This document shows positions 35,501-45,500 of a stretch of DNA of 64,000 nt, piece by piece. Every line of letters begins with the position of its first letter. Within the stretch, counting starts at the first letter, position 1. The stretch comes from Acanthaster planci (taxonomy: Eukaryota; Echinodermata; Asteroidea; Valvatida; Acanthasteridae). The stretch covers positions 2,713,825 to 2,777,824 of the forward strand of contig NW_019091361.1 in NCBI RefSeq assembly GCF_001949145.1, read 5' to 3'. Position numbers and translations under genes: made by a program. The notes under the pieces are model-generated. The model was not told where the DNA came from. It was given only the letters and a program-made list of their open reading frames with translations, and ran no database searches.

Positions 35501-38303
35501 TTCTCACAAGGGCGTGGCTGATTCTCAGGATTTTCTCTCCAGAGCAGTAGGCTGTATTGCTGAGATTCAAACTACCTCTCCCCACTGATGCAGTGAAGCA
35601 CAATTCATCCAATATTATTCTGAAATCAGCCACCAGGCTGTTTGCAAGCATTTTGATGGATTTCCAATTTGTGCAGCAAGGCAAGCCACTGTTACTTTGC
35701 TTGCTTGATATGTTGTTGCGTTACACTGCTTCCCTTCACATTCATCAAGGATAAAGTCGGGAAATCTTGCTTATGAACATAGAGTTGCAACAACTTCAGA
35801 TTAGAAACCTGAAAACATCCATTGTCCAACTTGCATCTTTTTTTGGGGGGGGGTTTATTCATGACCTATGTTGAAGCCCTGTAATTTACGGCCATATTCC
35901 TATTGACTAGTCATCTGCACCACTGCAATTGACACTCTGGAAACAAATGCTACCATAAACCATCGTGACCTCTATCTTGTCACAACTTTGGTCAGGTTCT
36001 GGTTATGGACCAAATCTCCCACAGTTCATCGCATGTTTTGTAGAAGTTGGAGAGATTTTTATAACACATAGTGTCACTGTAGCAGGGCATGGGGGCCATG
36101 CAGGTCTTGATTGTAATATTTGAAAGAATGTAGGCCAATTACTTAAATGTAACAAAGGAAGGTATGTAATACGGAACTGCTGCAAACTGCTTGCTGACTA
36201 CAGTGTCCTAAAATACAACTCTCAAAATATGGAGGGCCTGACGTTTCGATCCTAGCAGAATCTTTCTCAAAGGCAGGAAGGTTTGAAGGATTACTGTTTC
36301 TACAGCGTTTGGAAGAATTCAGTTTCTTCAAAACAGGCTACAGTTGTATTTACCCAATCTGTAGATGCATCTTTGACCTGAGACCCGGTGCACGTTTTAT
36401 ATGTGCGCATTTGTAATTAACTGATATTTTCATGTTAAACCATGAAAGATATCCTGGGAAAAACGACACTATATCAATATGCAGACTTCACAAGGCTTAT
36501 TGGTGCTTGAAGGTATGAATGTTGATAGCTGTGGTGTGACACTTTTTTGTTGTCTAATACCTGTGTGACGTATGACTCCTGGGGCAGAGCAGGGGATGCA
36601 ATCCGTCCTCAAGGGAATGAACAATGAATATCCCACCTCACTGCAGTCACTAGTTAATCTATTGTCAGGAAAGTCTGAAAAGGCAAAGGTTTGTTAGCTA
36701 CTCTACAAGGGTTGTGGTGTACTCATTTCATTGTAACCATCGACGACAGCGACTGTGTGAGACGTGCTAATCACCACTTTGGCTGATGTCTGGTGCTCTG
36801 TCAAAGGAACTAAGCTTAGGTGCATGCTCAGTTGTTAAAAAAACTATACCTTAGAGGACCGGGCAATGATGTCATTCGACTGATACTGTGATACAGCCGT
36901 ATTCATACAAAGGGACCATCTATGAAAAAGGAGGATCAATTTCACCAAAAGGCCTCCCTCATACTTCTTTCTGTGTTTCTGTCATTCTAAATGCCTGTGC
37001 ATGTACGGGCATGCAGGTGACACACAATTTATACAGGATCATTTGCATGTGAGGAGATGTGCAGTAATTGTTATAAATCCAGGTTTGCTGCCATTGTGTA
37101 AGAGTTGAGCACGGTAATAGACCCAGCTGTAGACAAGAAATCCGCTTTAGACGTGGACTCACGCCCTGCTCTTGTAAAACGTGTGACATTACCACTTCTG
37201 TGATGGAAACCCATCAAATTGTGTGTGTTTCTTTTAGCAGAAACAAACTTACAGACTGGAATGAAACCATTTCATGGTCAGGACAGGACTTACGTTGAGG
37301 GTTTTAAGTATATGTACTGCTTTAGTTTTTATACATCTATCTTGGGTGTGAGAGAATGAGGATAACCACAAAGGCTTGAGTCACAGTATGTGAGAGAGTC
37401 GTAGTATGTGAGAGTTGTATGTGAGAGAGTCATAGTATGTGAGAGTTGTATGTGAGAGTCATAGTATGTGAGAGTTGTATGTGAGAGAGTCGTAGCATGT
37501 GAGAGTTGTATGTGAGAGTCGTAGTATGTGAGAGTTGTATGTGAGAGAGTCGTAGCATGTTGGAGAGTCGCAGTGTGTGAGAGTTGTACATGCATGTGAC
37601 AGTCGCAGTATATATGAGAGAATAAACCAAACATGGGCCTGCTTCAGACAATTGATTTAAACAGCGAGCTAAACTTGCCTCTGCACTTTGTAGCGGCAAG
37701 TCCTGGGTTCACACTCAACCTGAGACTTTTTCCCCCTTTTGGCACCTGATAAAAATTTGGCATACAGCGTGTATTAAGTGGTTCTGCTTCAGTAAGGGCA
37801 TGTCCTTGTTTGTAACACATCTAGAGAACCTCCAAACAACCTCAATCTGTGATGCTATTTCGCAAGTGTAGTTGAGAGTGACGCAAGACCATACGCAAGA
37901 CCAGACACGAAAGCAGTCACAAGACCCGACACGAAAGCAGTCACAAGACCAAGCACGAGTAATAGGGTGAACAGTGACAGACGAGTGCTTATATTGTACT
38001 GATAGTTGATTTTTAAGAGCTTGTAACTTGATTTCAGACTGGAAGTCTTGCTTTGGCAATGTGATGGTCTTGTGGGATTTTGTTTGGACGTAAAGGTCTC
38101 GACTATACAACACTGTTCTATATGTAATGAGCCTTTTTTTTGCCTCCTAGGTCAACAACATCTCAGAAGCCATGAAAACTTTGCAGGAAAAGAAGGTCAA
38201 AGTGCTAGACCCTGAGCCCAAGATTGGTGCCCACAGCAAGCCAGTGGTGTTCCTTCATCCGAAGGACTGCGGTGGCGTTCTGGTGGAGCTTGAGGAGGCA
38301 TGA
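17532..38303 (+). CDS. MCEE: Methylmalonyl-CoA epimerase, complete, five coding exons
   Basis: MCEE interconverts (2R)- and (2S)-methylmalonyl-CoA in the mitochondrial matrix, between propionyl-CoA carboxylase and methylmalonyl-CoA mutase. Exons are 17532-17588, 19391-19478, 20573-20628, 21008-21154 and 38151-38303, giving 501 nt and 166 residues (human 176). Residues 1-19 (MAAALVRLGARHVLRIRSS) are Arg-rich without acids, a mitochondrial presequence. The rest is one vicinal-oxygen-chelate domain: LGRLNHVAIAVPDL (35-48), VFVELENTKLELLEPLG, GGGMHHVCLEV and FLHPKDCGGVLVELEEA. Metal ligands His40, His112 and Glu162 have the same spacing (72 and 50) as human His50, His122 and Glu172. All phases agree. 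The last intron is 17 kb, against 1.9 kb or less for the others. The start carries a YY1-type motif and a MITE end lies just upstream. Confidence 0.97.
17939..18026. mobile_element. 88 bp foldback MITE with 9 bp target duplication
   Basis: The element begins TAGCCCC and ends GGGGCTA; its halves are near reverse complements (GGCAC.GACTCTCAC...ATCC and its complement). The 9 bp TGTTTAGGC is repeated exactly at 17930-17938 and 18027-18035. It lies in MCEE intron 1 and has no coding capacity. A 9 bp duplication fits Mutator-like or related transposases more than Tc1/mariner. Confidence 0.8.
18212..18284. repeat. 27 bp hairpin in MCEE intron 1
   Basis: 18212-18238 and 18258-18284 are reverse complements at 24 of 27 positions, sharing AGAACTGTGGGGTC. 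The mismatches are C/T changes, two of them in CpG context (CTGATG against CCGACG). Confidence 0.75.
18322..19102. repeat. Large inverted repeat, arms about 250 bp, in MCEE intron 1
   Basis: 18322-18567 matches the reverse complement of 18854-19102. Shared blocks include GGTCAATCCAAAAAGT, GATCACTCACCCCATCAAAC, TTTCCAGTTTGTAGAAGTC, GGGCCATTTGTTTACTACAG and GCCAAACACAGT. Divergence is about 20 percent, with a spacer of about 286 bp. The 13 bp GCTAGAGTCAAGA occurs directly at 18309-18321 and 19145-19157, just outside or near both arms. No coding frame is conserved. Confidence 0.8.
19391..19478 (+). CDS. MCEE: MCEE exon 2
   Basis: 88 nt between GGCCTCAG and GTAAGA. It encodes SAWSLGRLNHVAIAVPDL with the first metal ligand (His40). 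Confidence 0.96.
20573..20628 (+). CDS. MCEE: MCEE exon 3
   Basis: 56 nt between TTTTATAG and GTAAGT. It encodes DAVKVYRDVFQAKVSEPQ, matching human KAAAFYKNILGAQVSEAV. The phase fits exons 2 and 4. Confidence 0.94.
21008..21154 (+). CDS. MCEE: MCEE exon 4
   Basis: 49 codons between TTGAAAG and GTGAGA. It encodes LPEHGVTVVFVELENTKLEL through GGGMHHVCLE with metal ligand His112. The acceptor tract is weaker than the others, but the homology fixes it. Confidence 0.96.
25060..25430 (+). mobile_element. Possible LINE/SINE 3' tail ending in (AAATAAAT)n
   Basis: A T-rich stretch ends in CAGTTTTCCTGCTGTTGGATT followed by about 45 bp of AAATAAAT-type repeats, the usual look of a CR1/L2-like 3' end. 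No reverse-transcriptase coding is present. Confidence 0.35.
27761..28565 (-). repeat. Dispersed repeat family R1, copy B
   Basis: Reverse-complement partner of 295-890, collinear from AAGTGGTTA (27761 side) through TGAATTTTTGAA, CAATCTGGGCTCT and TTGTTTTGAAAC to GGACAAAGGGAAC and ACTTGCC (28565 side). It carries about 200 bp extra in the middle (about 27930-28110) relative to copy A. That segment is either an insertion here or a deletion in copy A. Confidence 0.7.
33125..33510 (+). repeat. Minisatellite-bearing repeat R2, copy 1
   Basis: The core is a 24 bp tandem unit (CAGTCACAAGTCCCTTCACA plus AGGC), about five copies at 33240-33366, with one undetermined base (n) at 33332. Flanking sequence AGGGTGAACAGTGACA, GGCTTCAGAC and ACAACACTG is shared with 37855-38120. 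Confidence 0.75.
33690..33750 (+). repeat. Weak tRNA-like (B box) sequence
   Basis: GTGTTCGATTCCTGC near 33719 resembles a pol III B box (GGTTCGANTCC). No convincing A box or cloverleaf is present upstream, so this is at most a SINE fragment. Confidence 0.2.
36229..36285. mobile_element. Penelope-like terminal motif remnant
   Basis: CTGACGTTTCGATCCTAGCA then TCTTTCTCAAAGGC has the same ACGTTTCG...TTTCTCAAAG layout as retroelement termini. The sequence differs from the copy at 2590. Confidence 0.3.
37379..37620 (+). repeat. Minisatellite with alternating 31 and 29 bp units
   Basis: About eight units beginning GTCGTAGTATGTGAGAG and ending GTTGTATGTGAGA(GA). Lengths alternate 31 and 29 by presence or absence of one GA, pointing to a 60 bp higher-order unit. 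The last copies are degenerate. Confidence 0.85.
37855..38120 (+). repeat. Minisatellite-bearing repeat R2, copy 2
   Basis: A 24 bp unit (CAGTCACAAGACCCGACACG plus AAAG) repeated two to three times at 37880-37957, then AGGGTGAACAGTGACAG, TGATTTCAGACTGGA and ACAACACTG as in copy 1. It ends about 30 bp before the MCEE exon 5 acceptor. Confidence 0.7.
38151..38303 (+). CDS. MCEE: MCEE exon 5 (last)
   Basis: 51 codons after a strong acceptor (TTTTTTTGCCTCCTAG), ending TGA at 38301-38303. It encodes VNNISEAMKTLQEKKVKVL through PKIGAHSKPVVFLHPKDCGG and LVELEEA, with the catalytic and metal-binding Glu162. Confidence 0.97.
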   Translation, partial: VNNISEAMKTLQEKKVKVLDPEPKIGAHSKPVVFLHPKDCGGVLVELEEA

Positions 38304-38740
38304 TGCATGCTGTAACGTTAACCATCCACGTGGAAAACTGTACATTAATGCCATTTGGTCATGCAGTAGCATGCATATGGCATCATCAGGGCATGACTGG
38401 GCTTGCCTGTTGTGGGCCAAGATGGTTATGGAGCCTCCGTGTCACGTTTGAGAAATTTATTTGTACATGATTGGCAGTCCCCTCTTGAAGAGCATGCACA
38501 ACTAAACACAAGAGGTATTTTGCGTTGCGAGAGCTTGCAAAAAAATTCACAAGCTCACTCGGGTGGGACTCAAACCCACCCACCCAGTAAGCAGGAGGTC
38601 ATGGGTTCGAGTCCCACCCGAGTGAGCTTGTGAATTTTTTCGCAAGCTCTCAGACAAGCACTGAGCATACCATGTTTATCAATATATACGTTGGGTAAGG
38701 GCAAAACCTGTTATATAAATAAACACAAGAGTCTCTAAAC
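38304..38740 (+). other. MCEE 3' UTR (probable)
   Basis: The first AATAAA after the stop is at 38718-38723; a second is at 39408-39413. The interval includes the 38529-38651 hairpin, which would be part of the mRNA with either signal. Confidence 0.5.
38529..38651. repeat. 49 bp near-perfect hairpin with tRNA-like T-arm motif
   Basis: 38529-38577 and 38603-38651 are reverse complements at 47 of 49 positions, with a 25 nt loop. Each arm carries GGTGGGACTC(A/G)AACCC, whose complement GGGTTCGAGTCCCACC is a pol III B box/T-arm sequence. Both mismatches are CA in the left arm where the right arm implies CG, as expected from CpG decay. It is a foldback of a tRNA-derived sequence, not a functional tRNA. 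Confidence 0.9.
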
Positions 38741-40411
38741 AGAAATATTATTCCCAAGAAAGTCCACTTGCACTACTCATGTTTGAGCACATGCACTATC
38801 TGCTCTCTCATTTGTGCCAAGTAGTAATTAGATTTGTACTTAAGTTGTGCACCAAAGTGCACTCAACTCCAACCCAAGATGTGAAAATAGCAGCACACCC
38901 TTTACAGAGAGAACTTTCAGTTCATGATGTTCATCAGTTATGATGCTTGCATGATAGGAGCACTGTTGATGTATCAATTGAGGCACTCTGGCAACGGATT
39001 AGAGACACCGTTTACAAGGAAATGAACCCCAAATGAAAATCTAGCCCATTGCAGGAGTAGTTTATATTATGCTGAAAGAATTGATCTCATCTTTTCCCGA
39101 TGAGGTCATTTGACAACTCTGTACCACCTGATGCATGTCTGCACATACAGATGTCCTGCCAGGCACACTAACAGTACATTTTTAATTATTAGCATAAAAT
39201 CAGGTAGGCCTATCTTTACAAAAGTAACAAGACACTTTTAGAACCTTAAGTCACAGCCTCAAAATGGAAGTCGAGTTATATGCAGTGTTTGAAAGTGCTT
39301 GCGATGGAAGTTGTTGAAATCAGTATGTATGAATGGTTGGGAGCTGGTTTAGAGAGGGAGGTTGGCAGTTAGTGCTGTAGGATCTTTGGTGTCGGCTGCC
39401 ACTTTCAAATAAAGTTCTCTCCAAGGAGAGTGAGTCCGACTTCAGTGTTGGATCCATTGACTGCTGCATCAATTCTTAATTTGACCAACTAAGAATTGCC
39501 AGTTGTATGAATTGATATTCTTAATCGATTCTATTTAGTCATTCAGCGTTCATTGCGAAGTCACAGCGTGTGTGTGGAACTTTCTGCAGTTCCGTTTGCA
39601 TACAAATGAAAGATTCTTTATTTATGTCTTTATGACAGAGGCCTCCAAATATAAATAGCATTACATGACATGTTGAAAAACAGTTAGCAAACGTCCACGC
39701 TTACAGTTCACATTAGCCCTGTTTTATTTCCCAATGTCTTTAATACTGAAATTAATATTGCAACATCGTATCGAATTTTGAAGTTAGTGTCAAAGAGAGA
39801 GACAAAGCAAAGCTGCGACTTGATGGTAAAACAGAAATGTTTCTGTTACACAACCAATGCAGGTGACCGGTGAGGGCGTTTTAAGCGGTAGGGGGCCCGG
39901 GACTAATGCTAAATTTCTCTGCGTCTGCAATACGCAGGCTGGTCATTTTGTATATTGTGTACATTGTGTGGTTTTCTGTGAAAGGTGGCATACATTTTTA
40001 TTCCGAGTGTGCTTTTTTTATTTAGCAAGAAATTTACTGAAACGTTCAAGATGTTTTGCAATCTTTTTGGTTGCTAAGCTTGTATAATTATAGAGATCTC
40101 AATCGCGAACTGTTTCATAATTATGAGTGGAATGTAGGCAAAGTCTCGAATTCAATTAACAAATAGACTAATAAAAATTATTGATGACGTTTGTGCAATA
40201 AGAAGTTTTATACGGAGAAAACCTGTAAGCAAACATATGTTCAGAAAACCAGCTACAGAATATCATGAAAAGCTACGTGGCAGTCCAATGGGTTTAACTA
40301 AGCAAAAATTGCCCCCTTTAGGGAACTCGACGGTGACATGCGTCGTGCTCTTAGAGACGAGTCTTTCCGTTGCGCCGAATCCAGTGGGGGAGAGGCGGTC
40401 CAGGCATCGGA
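38741..40411. other. Intergenic sequence after MCEE
   Basis: AT-rich; no exon recognised. It holds a second AATAAA (39408). The ORF at 39857-40087 has no family similarity. Confidence 0.5.
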
Positions 40412-40554
40412 ATGGGAGATTTCGCGAATCACTATGACTTGCCAACTTTCTGCCGTTGCGTGAAGTTTCCTCCAAATTTCCTGGTGGATAGCGGGCAATT
40501 TCCCACTAAATTGATCGCCAAAGAGGAGATTTCCCACTTGCAAGGAACCGTGGA
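40412..40554 (+). CDS. Candidate first coding exon, unidentified gene
   Basis: An ATG in a fair context (GGAATGGGA) opens 47 codons to GTGGA followed by a GTGAGT donor. The peptide begins MGDFANHYDLPTFCRCVKFP and looks more protein-like than its surroundings. An LP-x-x-x-R-x-V pattern near its start faintly recalls CABIT domains, but this is not an identification. A minus ORF (40298-40600) covers the same bases. No second exon was found in the next 23 kb. Confidence 0.25.
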
Positions 40555-40899
40555 GTGAGTCTAGCAGACACGAGACGCCTCCAACATCGCTGCACCTCAC
40601 TGACGACAGAAGTTCTCCTACAAACCACTAAAAATAAGACCCATTTTATCCCCGAAGGCACTTTGGAATTCTCCCTGGGGTTGTGTGACTATCTATTTTC
40701 ATGTCATGTGTCACAGAGTCCGACCATAATCGGACCAAACAGCAACATCTAAACGGTGACTCATGAACAAGCACTGACAGTTGGACACACAAATAGGCCG
40801 TTTCGGATAGCCTTCTGTGGATACATTTCTCCCCCCTTGTTTTTTCTCAATGGCGTACTGTTTCAAATGTGCACTAGACACCAGCTCCTCAAAACACCC

Positions 40900-41230
40900 A
40901 ATCACGGTCGAAGGTCTCCGTCGGTAGCTGCGCTCCCATTTTGATGCCACTGACAGCGTGCCCCCTCATGCGTGACCAACGCGACGCGTTTCGGGGCTAT
41001 TGTTAATTTCTATTTTTCTCCTGCCGTATAAGAAAGGACGAAGCTTTTGCGCCAAAATCAGCGAAGTTGAACGCCGCCTGACGCCGTGCTGGCTGGCCCA
41101 GGAGCGTTCATCTCTCGGTTCGGTCACATATTCACCAAGTGTGCTGGTAGGCTGATATCGCGCTTATCCTCACAACTGATTCGGTTTCCTCTGCGCGTTG
41201 TTTCCCGCCAACGTCCTGGTGACAATAAAA
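40900..41230. promoter_or_regulatory. GC-rich stretch with an E2F-like site
   Basis: TTTCCCGCCAA at 41201-41211 matches the E2F consensus. CpG is more frequent here than in the flanks. No TATA box or known gene start was recognised. Confidence 0.25.
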
Positions 41231-42282
41231 ATAGTTGTCTTTGAATACAATGACTAGACAGTATTCCGGTCACAGATGGCTCAATATACCAGGCAGTAAA
41301 AGACGTAAGGCGCCTATTACTGCTACCTTAGCACTTGGTTTGGTTCACAGAAACTACACGAGGTAACAGCTACTTATTGCAGGGTTGAAATCAGCCGTAG
41401 GAAATTTGCTGGAGAATATTTTACAGTGCAAAGGGCTGTGGACGGTTTGAAATCTGTCGGCAAAATGGGTTTCATTACACATAAACATGGAAATAATACA
41501 AACTACTATTTCAAAACAAAACGAACCGTTCAAGTTGTATCGTGCCTCATGTTGGCCCCATTAAGAAAAATGCAACAAAACTTTACAAGAATTTGTCCCG
41601 TTTCAATCACCTAATTTGCACCAAGTACAAACATTGAGCCCCCAAATTTAGGCTCACTTATACTTTGCTCTAGACTTTCCTGAAGAGGTGTTGCTAAACG
41701 TTTTGTTCATGAGCCTCGATTCCATTGATTAGGAGATTTGTTTCATTGCTTAAAAGCAATGGTAATAGAAGGCATCCGAAAAATGTCAGTGTCTTAAACT
41801 CAATTCTAAAATTCACAGGCAGTGCCAGGAAACGGAAGAAAAATCAGAAAAAGGGAACGATGACGTGAATGGGATGGATTTTAAAAGAAAATAATCTTCA
41901 CGTTCATGCGAACATGATTTTGATAAATCACGATTGTCTTTCTATCTTTAAATTTACATGGCCAAATTCGAGTTTGTCAGAAATTTATTTGCTTACTCAT
42001 ACATGTGTTTTGAAGCGGTCACTAAATTTGGTATAATGAACAGATGTCTTTAAAAAGCTAGGAATTTCATTTTCTATTCAGATTTGGTTGTTTGAAGTTA
42101 ACTCTCAGAAAACCGCTCCATAAAAACCCTACTCTGGAGGAAGAACCACTTTTGGTCTCCAATAATGGATCCCAATCCTTATCCGAAGAATGCTTTTCTT
42201 TGTTTTTCTTTAATTCCTTAATTGGCCATTTTTAATAAAAGTTCTTAACATTGAAGCTTAATCGGCCAATGCCGGGTAGGCT

Positions 42283-42533
42283 TTAATCAAATCTGCGTAC
42301 GGTACAACGGCCCGTGTGCAAATCACGAGAGACCATGGAGATTTCCCGCAGCAGGGGACCGACTCCAGCGCGGTCCAGCATTACCGTGCGCACCCGGCGG
42401 CCGCCTGCCGTCCGTACGCGGTCGAGGTACAGCACGTAGCGTGAGGCCCGTACGGGGATCCGATGCATGCAGCGCCTCAACAACAAACGTGTGACTTTGC
42501 CTATGTCGAATCTGTCATTTACCCTCATTAGCA
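42283..42533 (-). CDS. Candidate 3'-terminal exon, unidentified gene
   Basis: Open for 83 codons to TAA, after an acceptor-like ACGCAG ending at 42534, and followed by ATTAAA at about 42231-42236 on the minus strand. Codons are strongly GC-ending in otherwise AT-rich DNA. The peptide includes RYVLYLDRVRTAGGRRVRTV and LLREISMVSRDL. A hydrophobic-G-V-LL-E pattern loosely resembles a doublecortin-type fold, but I do not recognise it. Other exons were not located. Confidence 0.35.
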
Positions 42534-42539
42534 CTGCGT

Positions 42540-45500
42540 CTCATGAAATCTGTCTGTTTCAATATTTTCCACGGTGTTGATTTCAATTCAGCAAACAAGT
42601 ATTTGTTTTCTATCAAAAGACAGAAAAGTAACCTTTCGGGGAAAGCTGATTGCTAATAGATCAATGCATTGTGCACATGTAGGGCCTACATTTTAAATAA
42701 AAATACGTTTTGAACATGCGTAAAAAGAAACTCCAATTTTGTTTGATTGAGAAAAAATTCATTTCCACTAGCACATCCAAGTTTATACAGTTGTTATAGA
42801 AATTTCTATTCACGTGAAATAACCAATACGCTTGTGCTAATTTTTCACACAACATGATCTTTACTCTTTACTACATGAATCAGTGTTTCAGAAAAAAATA
42901 TTACCGGTACTCATTATCTGAGCCAGTGTTTGACGCATGTATCATCGACATGATTCCAACATGTCTTTCTGGACTGATTGAAAACGTGAATAAAATGTTC
43001 TCCAACCAATTTGGCAAAGTGTTCATTCACTTCTGAGAAGTGCATGGTCGTTCATTTTCGTCGGAAATATAAACGTCTTCCATTCCGCTTCATTTCAACG
43101 AAACCAAGGCTTTTTCACTGGATGCGTATAACACTTGAACATCCAGTTAGCCCATGAAAGTAAGTAGCAGAGGGGGGAACTAGGTCGCCCTGTTTACTTT
43201 ATTTCTATCCATTTATTACTATTATTACATGTAATTTAGGGATAACTACCTTCCCTTTTGCTCGTTTTTCTTTGGTTGTCATCGTGGCTATTTCATAAGT
43301 TCTAAAGAAAAATATCGCCCACTCGTATGTTTTGAGTTCCCCTTTATTTTGGGCACCCTCCCTTCGCAAAATGGCAGAACCCCCCCTCCTTTTTAAAGGG
43401 GGAGGTGATTGGATCCGCCACTTTGCTCATGCGTAAACAAAACAAGCAGTAGGGCATCAGGAAAACACAAATATGACGTGCCGCGCAAAATAAAGCGAGA
43501 ATGAAGTACGGGTGTGGTACTCTTCGATATTCGAGTCGCATCCACCGGGATGTGATAGCTGCACGAGGTCATCACAGACAAACCTCTCAAATATTAATAA
43601 GTAAACGTCTCATTAATGAACCAAAGAATAAAGCAGACAACTCTAGCTTCGCCTGCATGAGATAAATCGTTCCACGGCAACAAAAGGTACAGTGACATGT
43701 TAAAGCCGCGGCGATAAACGTCCCGAAAGATTGTGAATAAAACTCGAGGATACCGTTGTCGATCCGGAGGATCAAGGGCAGACACTTCAAGACAGGGCCC
43801 ATGCTGCCCTCAAAAGAAAGTGTTTGACGGGGGGGGGGTAAAGGCAATGTGGAGAACTATTTAGTTTCTTTCTAAAGCGTGTAAAGAGCCTCACAATTTA
43901 ACCCTACCCCTCAGAAAGGAAATAGAAGGTTCCATGAAAAAATTTCAAAATTGCTTTAGTCCCTGAAAAACGGTGCCGCAGGAAAAAAAAGAAAACAATG
44001 AAATATGAGGAGAAAAATGATCATACGTGTATAAGTAAAAGATATCGTGCATAATACTTCTTCTCTACCTCTTTAATCTCCAGGATGTCTTGTCTGGAAT
44101 ATCAAGCACAGTATGGTAGAACTAAATTATGATAAACGTAATTGAATTAGCCAATCAGTGCATAGGCTGCATAGTTCATCTATGGGTCAGCGTTGTCGGT
44201 CAGACTCGGCTCGTTTATAGGATCAGGGAAAACTGTTTTACCCAGCACGCCCAAAATGGTGACGTCACTATCCGTCATCGCAATTGGCCAAGTGAACTCA
44301 GGGACAATTCACTGTGAACAAGAGCACTTTAATACAGCTGTAGGAATGAAATGTATGGGTTACAGTTCAAATGGAGCAAAATACATTTAAACACTGTTCT
44401 TGAAAGGTACAATATCCATTATCGCCTGTATTTTTTCTAATTTATGGAGGAAGTCCCTATGACGATTAACATTATCAATATTCCCCGTAAGATTTGCATG
44501 TACATTCGGTTTTTGTTGTTGTTAAATTGCAAACAAGTCGCAGAAACGCACAAAATACATCGAAGTTGTAATCAGCTGACGTAATTTACAGTTACTTTCA
44601 TTTTGGTCCTCTCCTTCGTACTGCCAAGTAATTCAACTCAACAGTATGGGTTTACCTGCTCGTCGCACGTTAGGGGATTGAGGCTTCGCATTGTTCGTGA
44701 TGCTGCATCTATTCACTATACGGTTCGATCCAAGACTAACATTAAGTGGCGTTGCAACAGTCTAACTTTGTTTGCAATCCAATGTTAACCCGATAGGTTT
44801 AAAGAACCAAGGAGTGTGGGTCAAGAAGCCAAAAACCTAGGGACAAAGAGGTTTTCAGGTTAGTAATTCCGTTCAAATTCTGGAGTTTGTTGAATAATAA
44901 TTGGAACTGCCAAAATTGAGCAGTTAGGCCTACCTTCATTTAATTGGAAGTGAAACAAAACCATCACAGAGTAGATAAAGTATTTCTGTGCATGCCTTTT
45001 CACACAGAGGAGGTTCATAGTGTTGATTGTTGAGATCTCCCGAACCCAACATAAATGCACGCTCAAATTCCAATCAAAATCGAATATTGCCGCTACTTCC
45101 ATAACTCCAGTACATTTCTAAATCAGAAAGTCAATTTGAATTTACCCAGATCATTTTAAGAGTGTTTTTTTTATACAGTAAAACAAATCATTCAAAGTAG
45201 GCGTTTTCATTTTTATATGACTTTTTAGATATTTTGTTCAACACTGAATACAAAAACTGGCAACAAAGAAACGTGAACTAAATTTCATCCCTGCAGGGGT
45301 ATATTCGCTGATGCTCGTCTTGCAAATGACGGGTATTAATTGCTTCTTGCGCGGAACAGTGTAGACAATGGTAGGACTTTTTCTCTTTCCCTGTGGAATC
45401 TTATACGTATTTTATGTTCATGCCTCAAATGCATAATCCAGATGTTGCACCCATGGGCGGTGTCTATGGGAACTATATTTTGTGAATGAATATTTTATTG

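Larger units (their letters stand above)
21155..38150 (+). other. MCEE intron 4, 17.0 kb
   Basis: A single intron of 16,996 bp by frame continuity. I found no exon of another gene on either strand; ORFs up to 133 codons are repeats or chance. It contains an AATAAA-type microsatellite near 25380-25430, repeat R1 copy B (27761-28565), a minisatellite element (33125-33510) with a partner copy (37855-38120), the 37379-37620 minisatellite, and a Penelope-like terminal motif near 36230. Confidence 0.7.

Noticed and set aside
37329-37699. ORFs rich in SHTTL/LTYNSH repeats; CRISPR-like periodicity
   Set aside because: A eukaryotic minisatellite; the units are contiguous with no unique spacers, so neither a protein nor a CRISPR array.
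38560-38635. Functional tRNA gene
   Set aside because: Both arms carry the same T-arm motif in inverted orientation and no D-arm/anticodon arrangement can be drawn.
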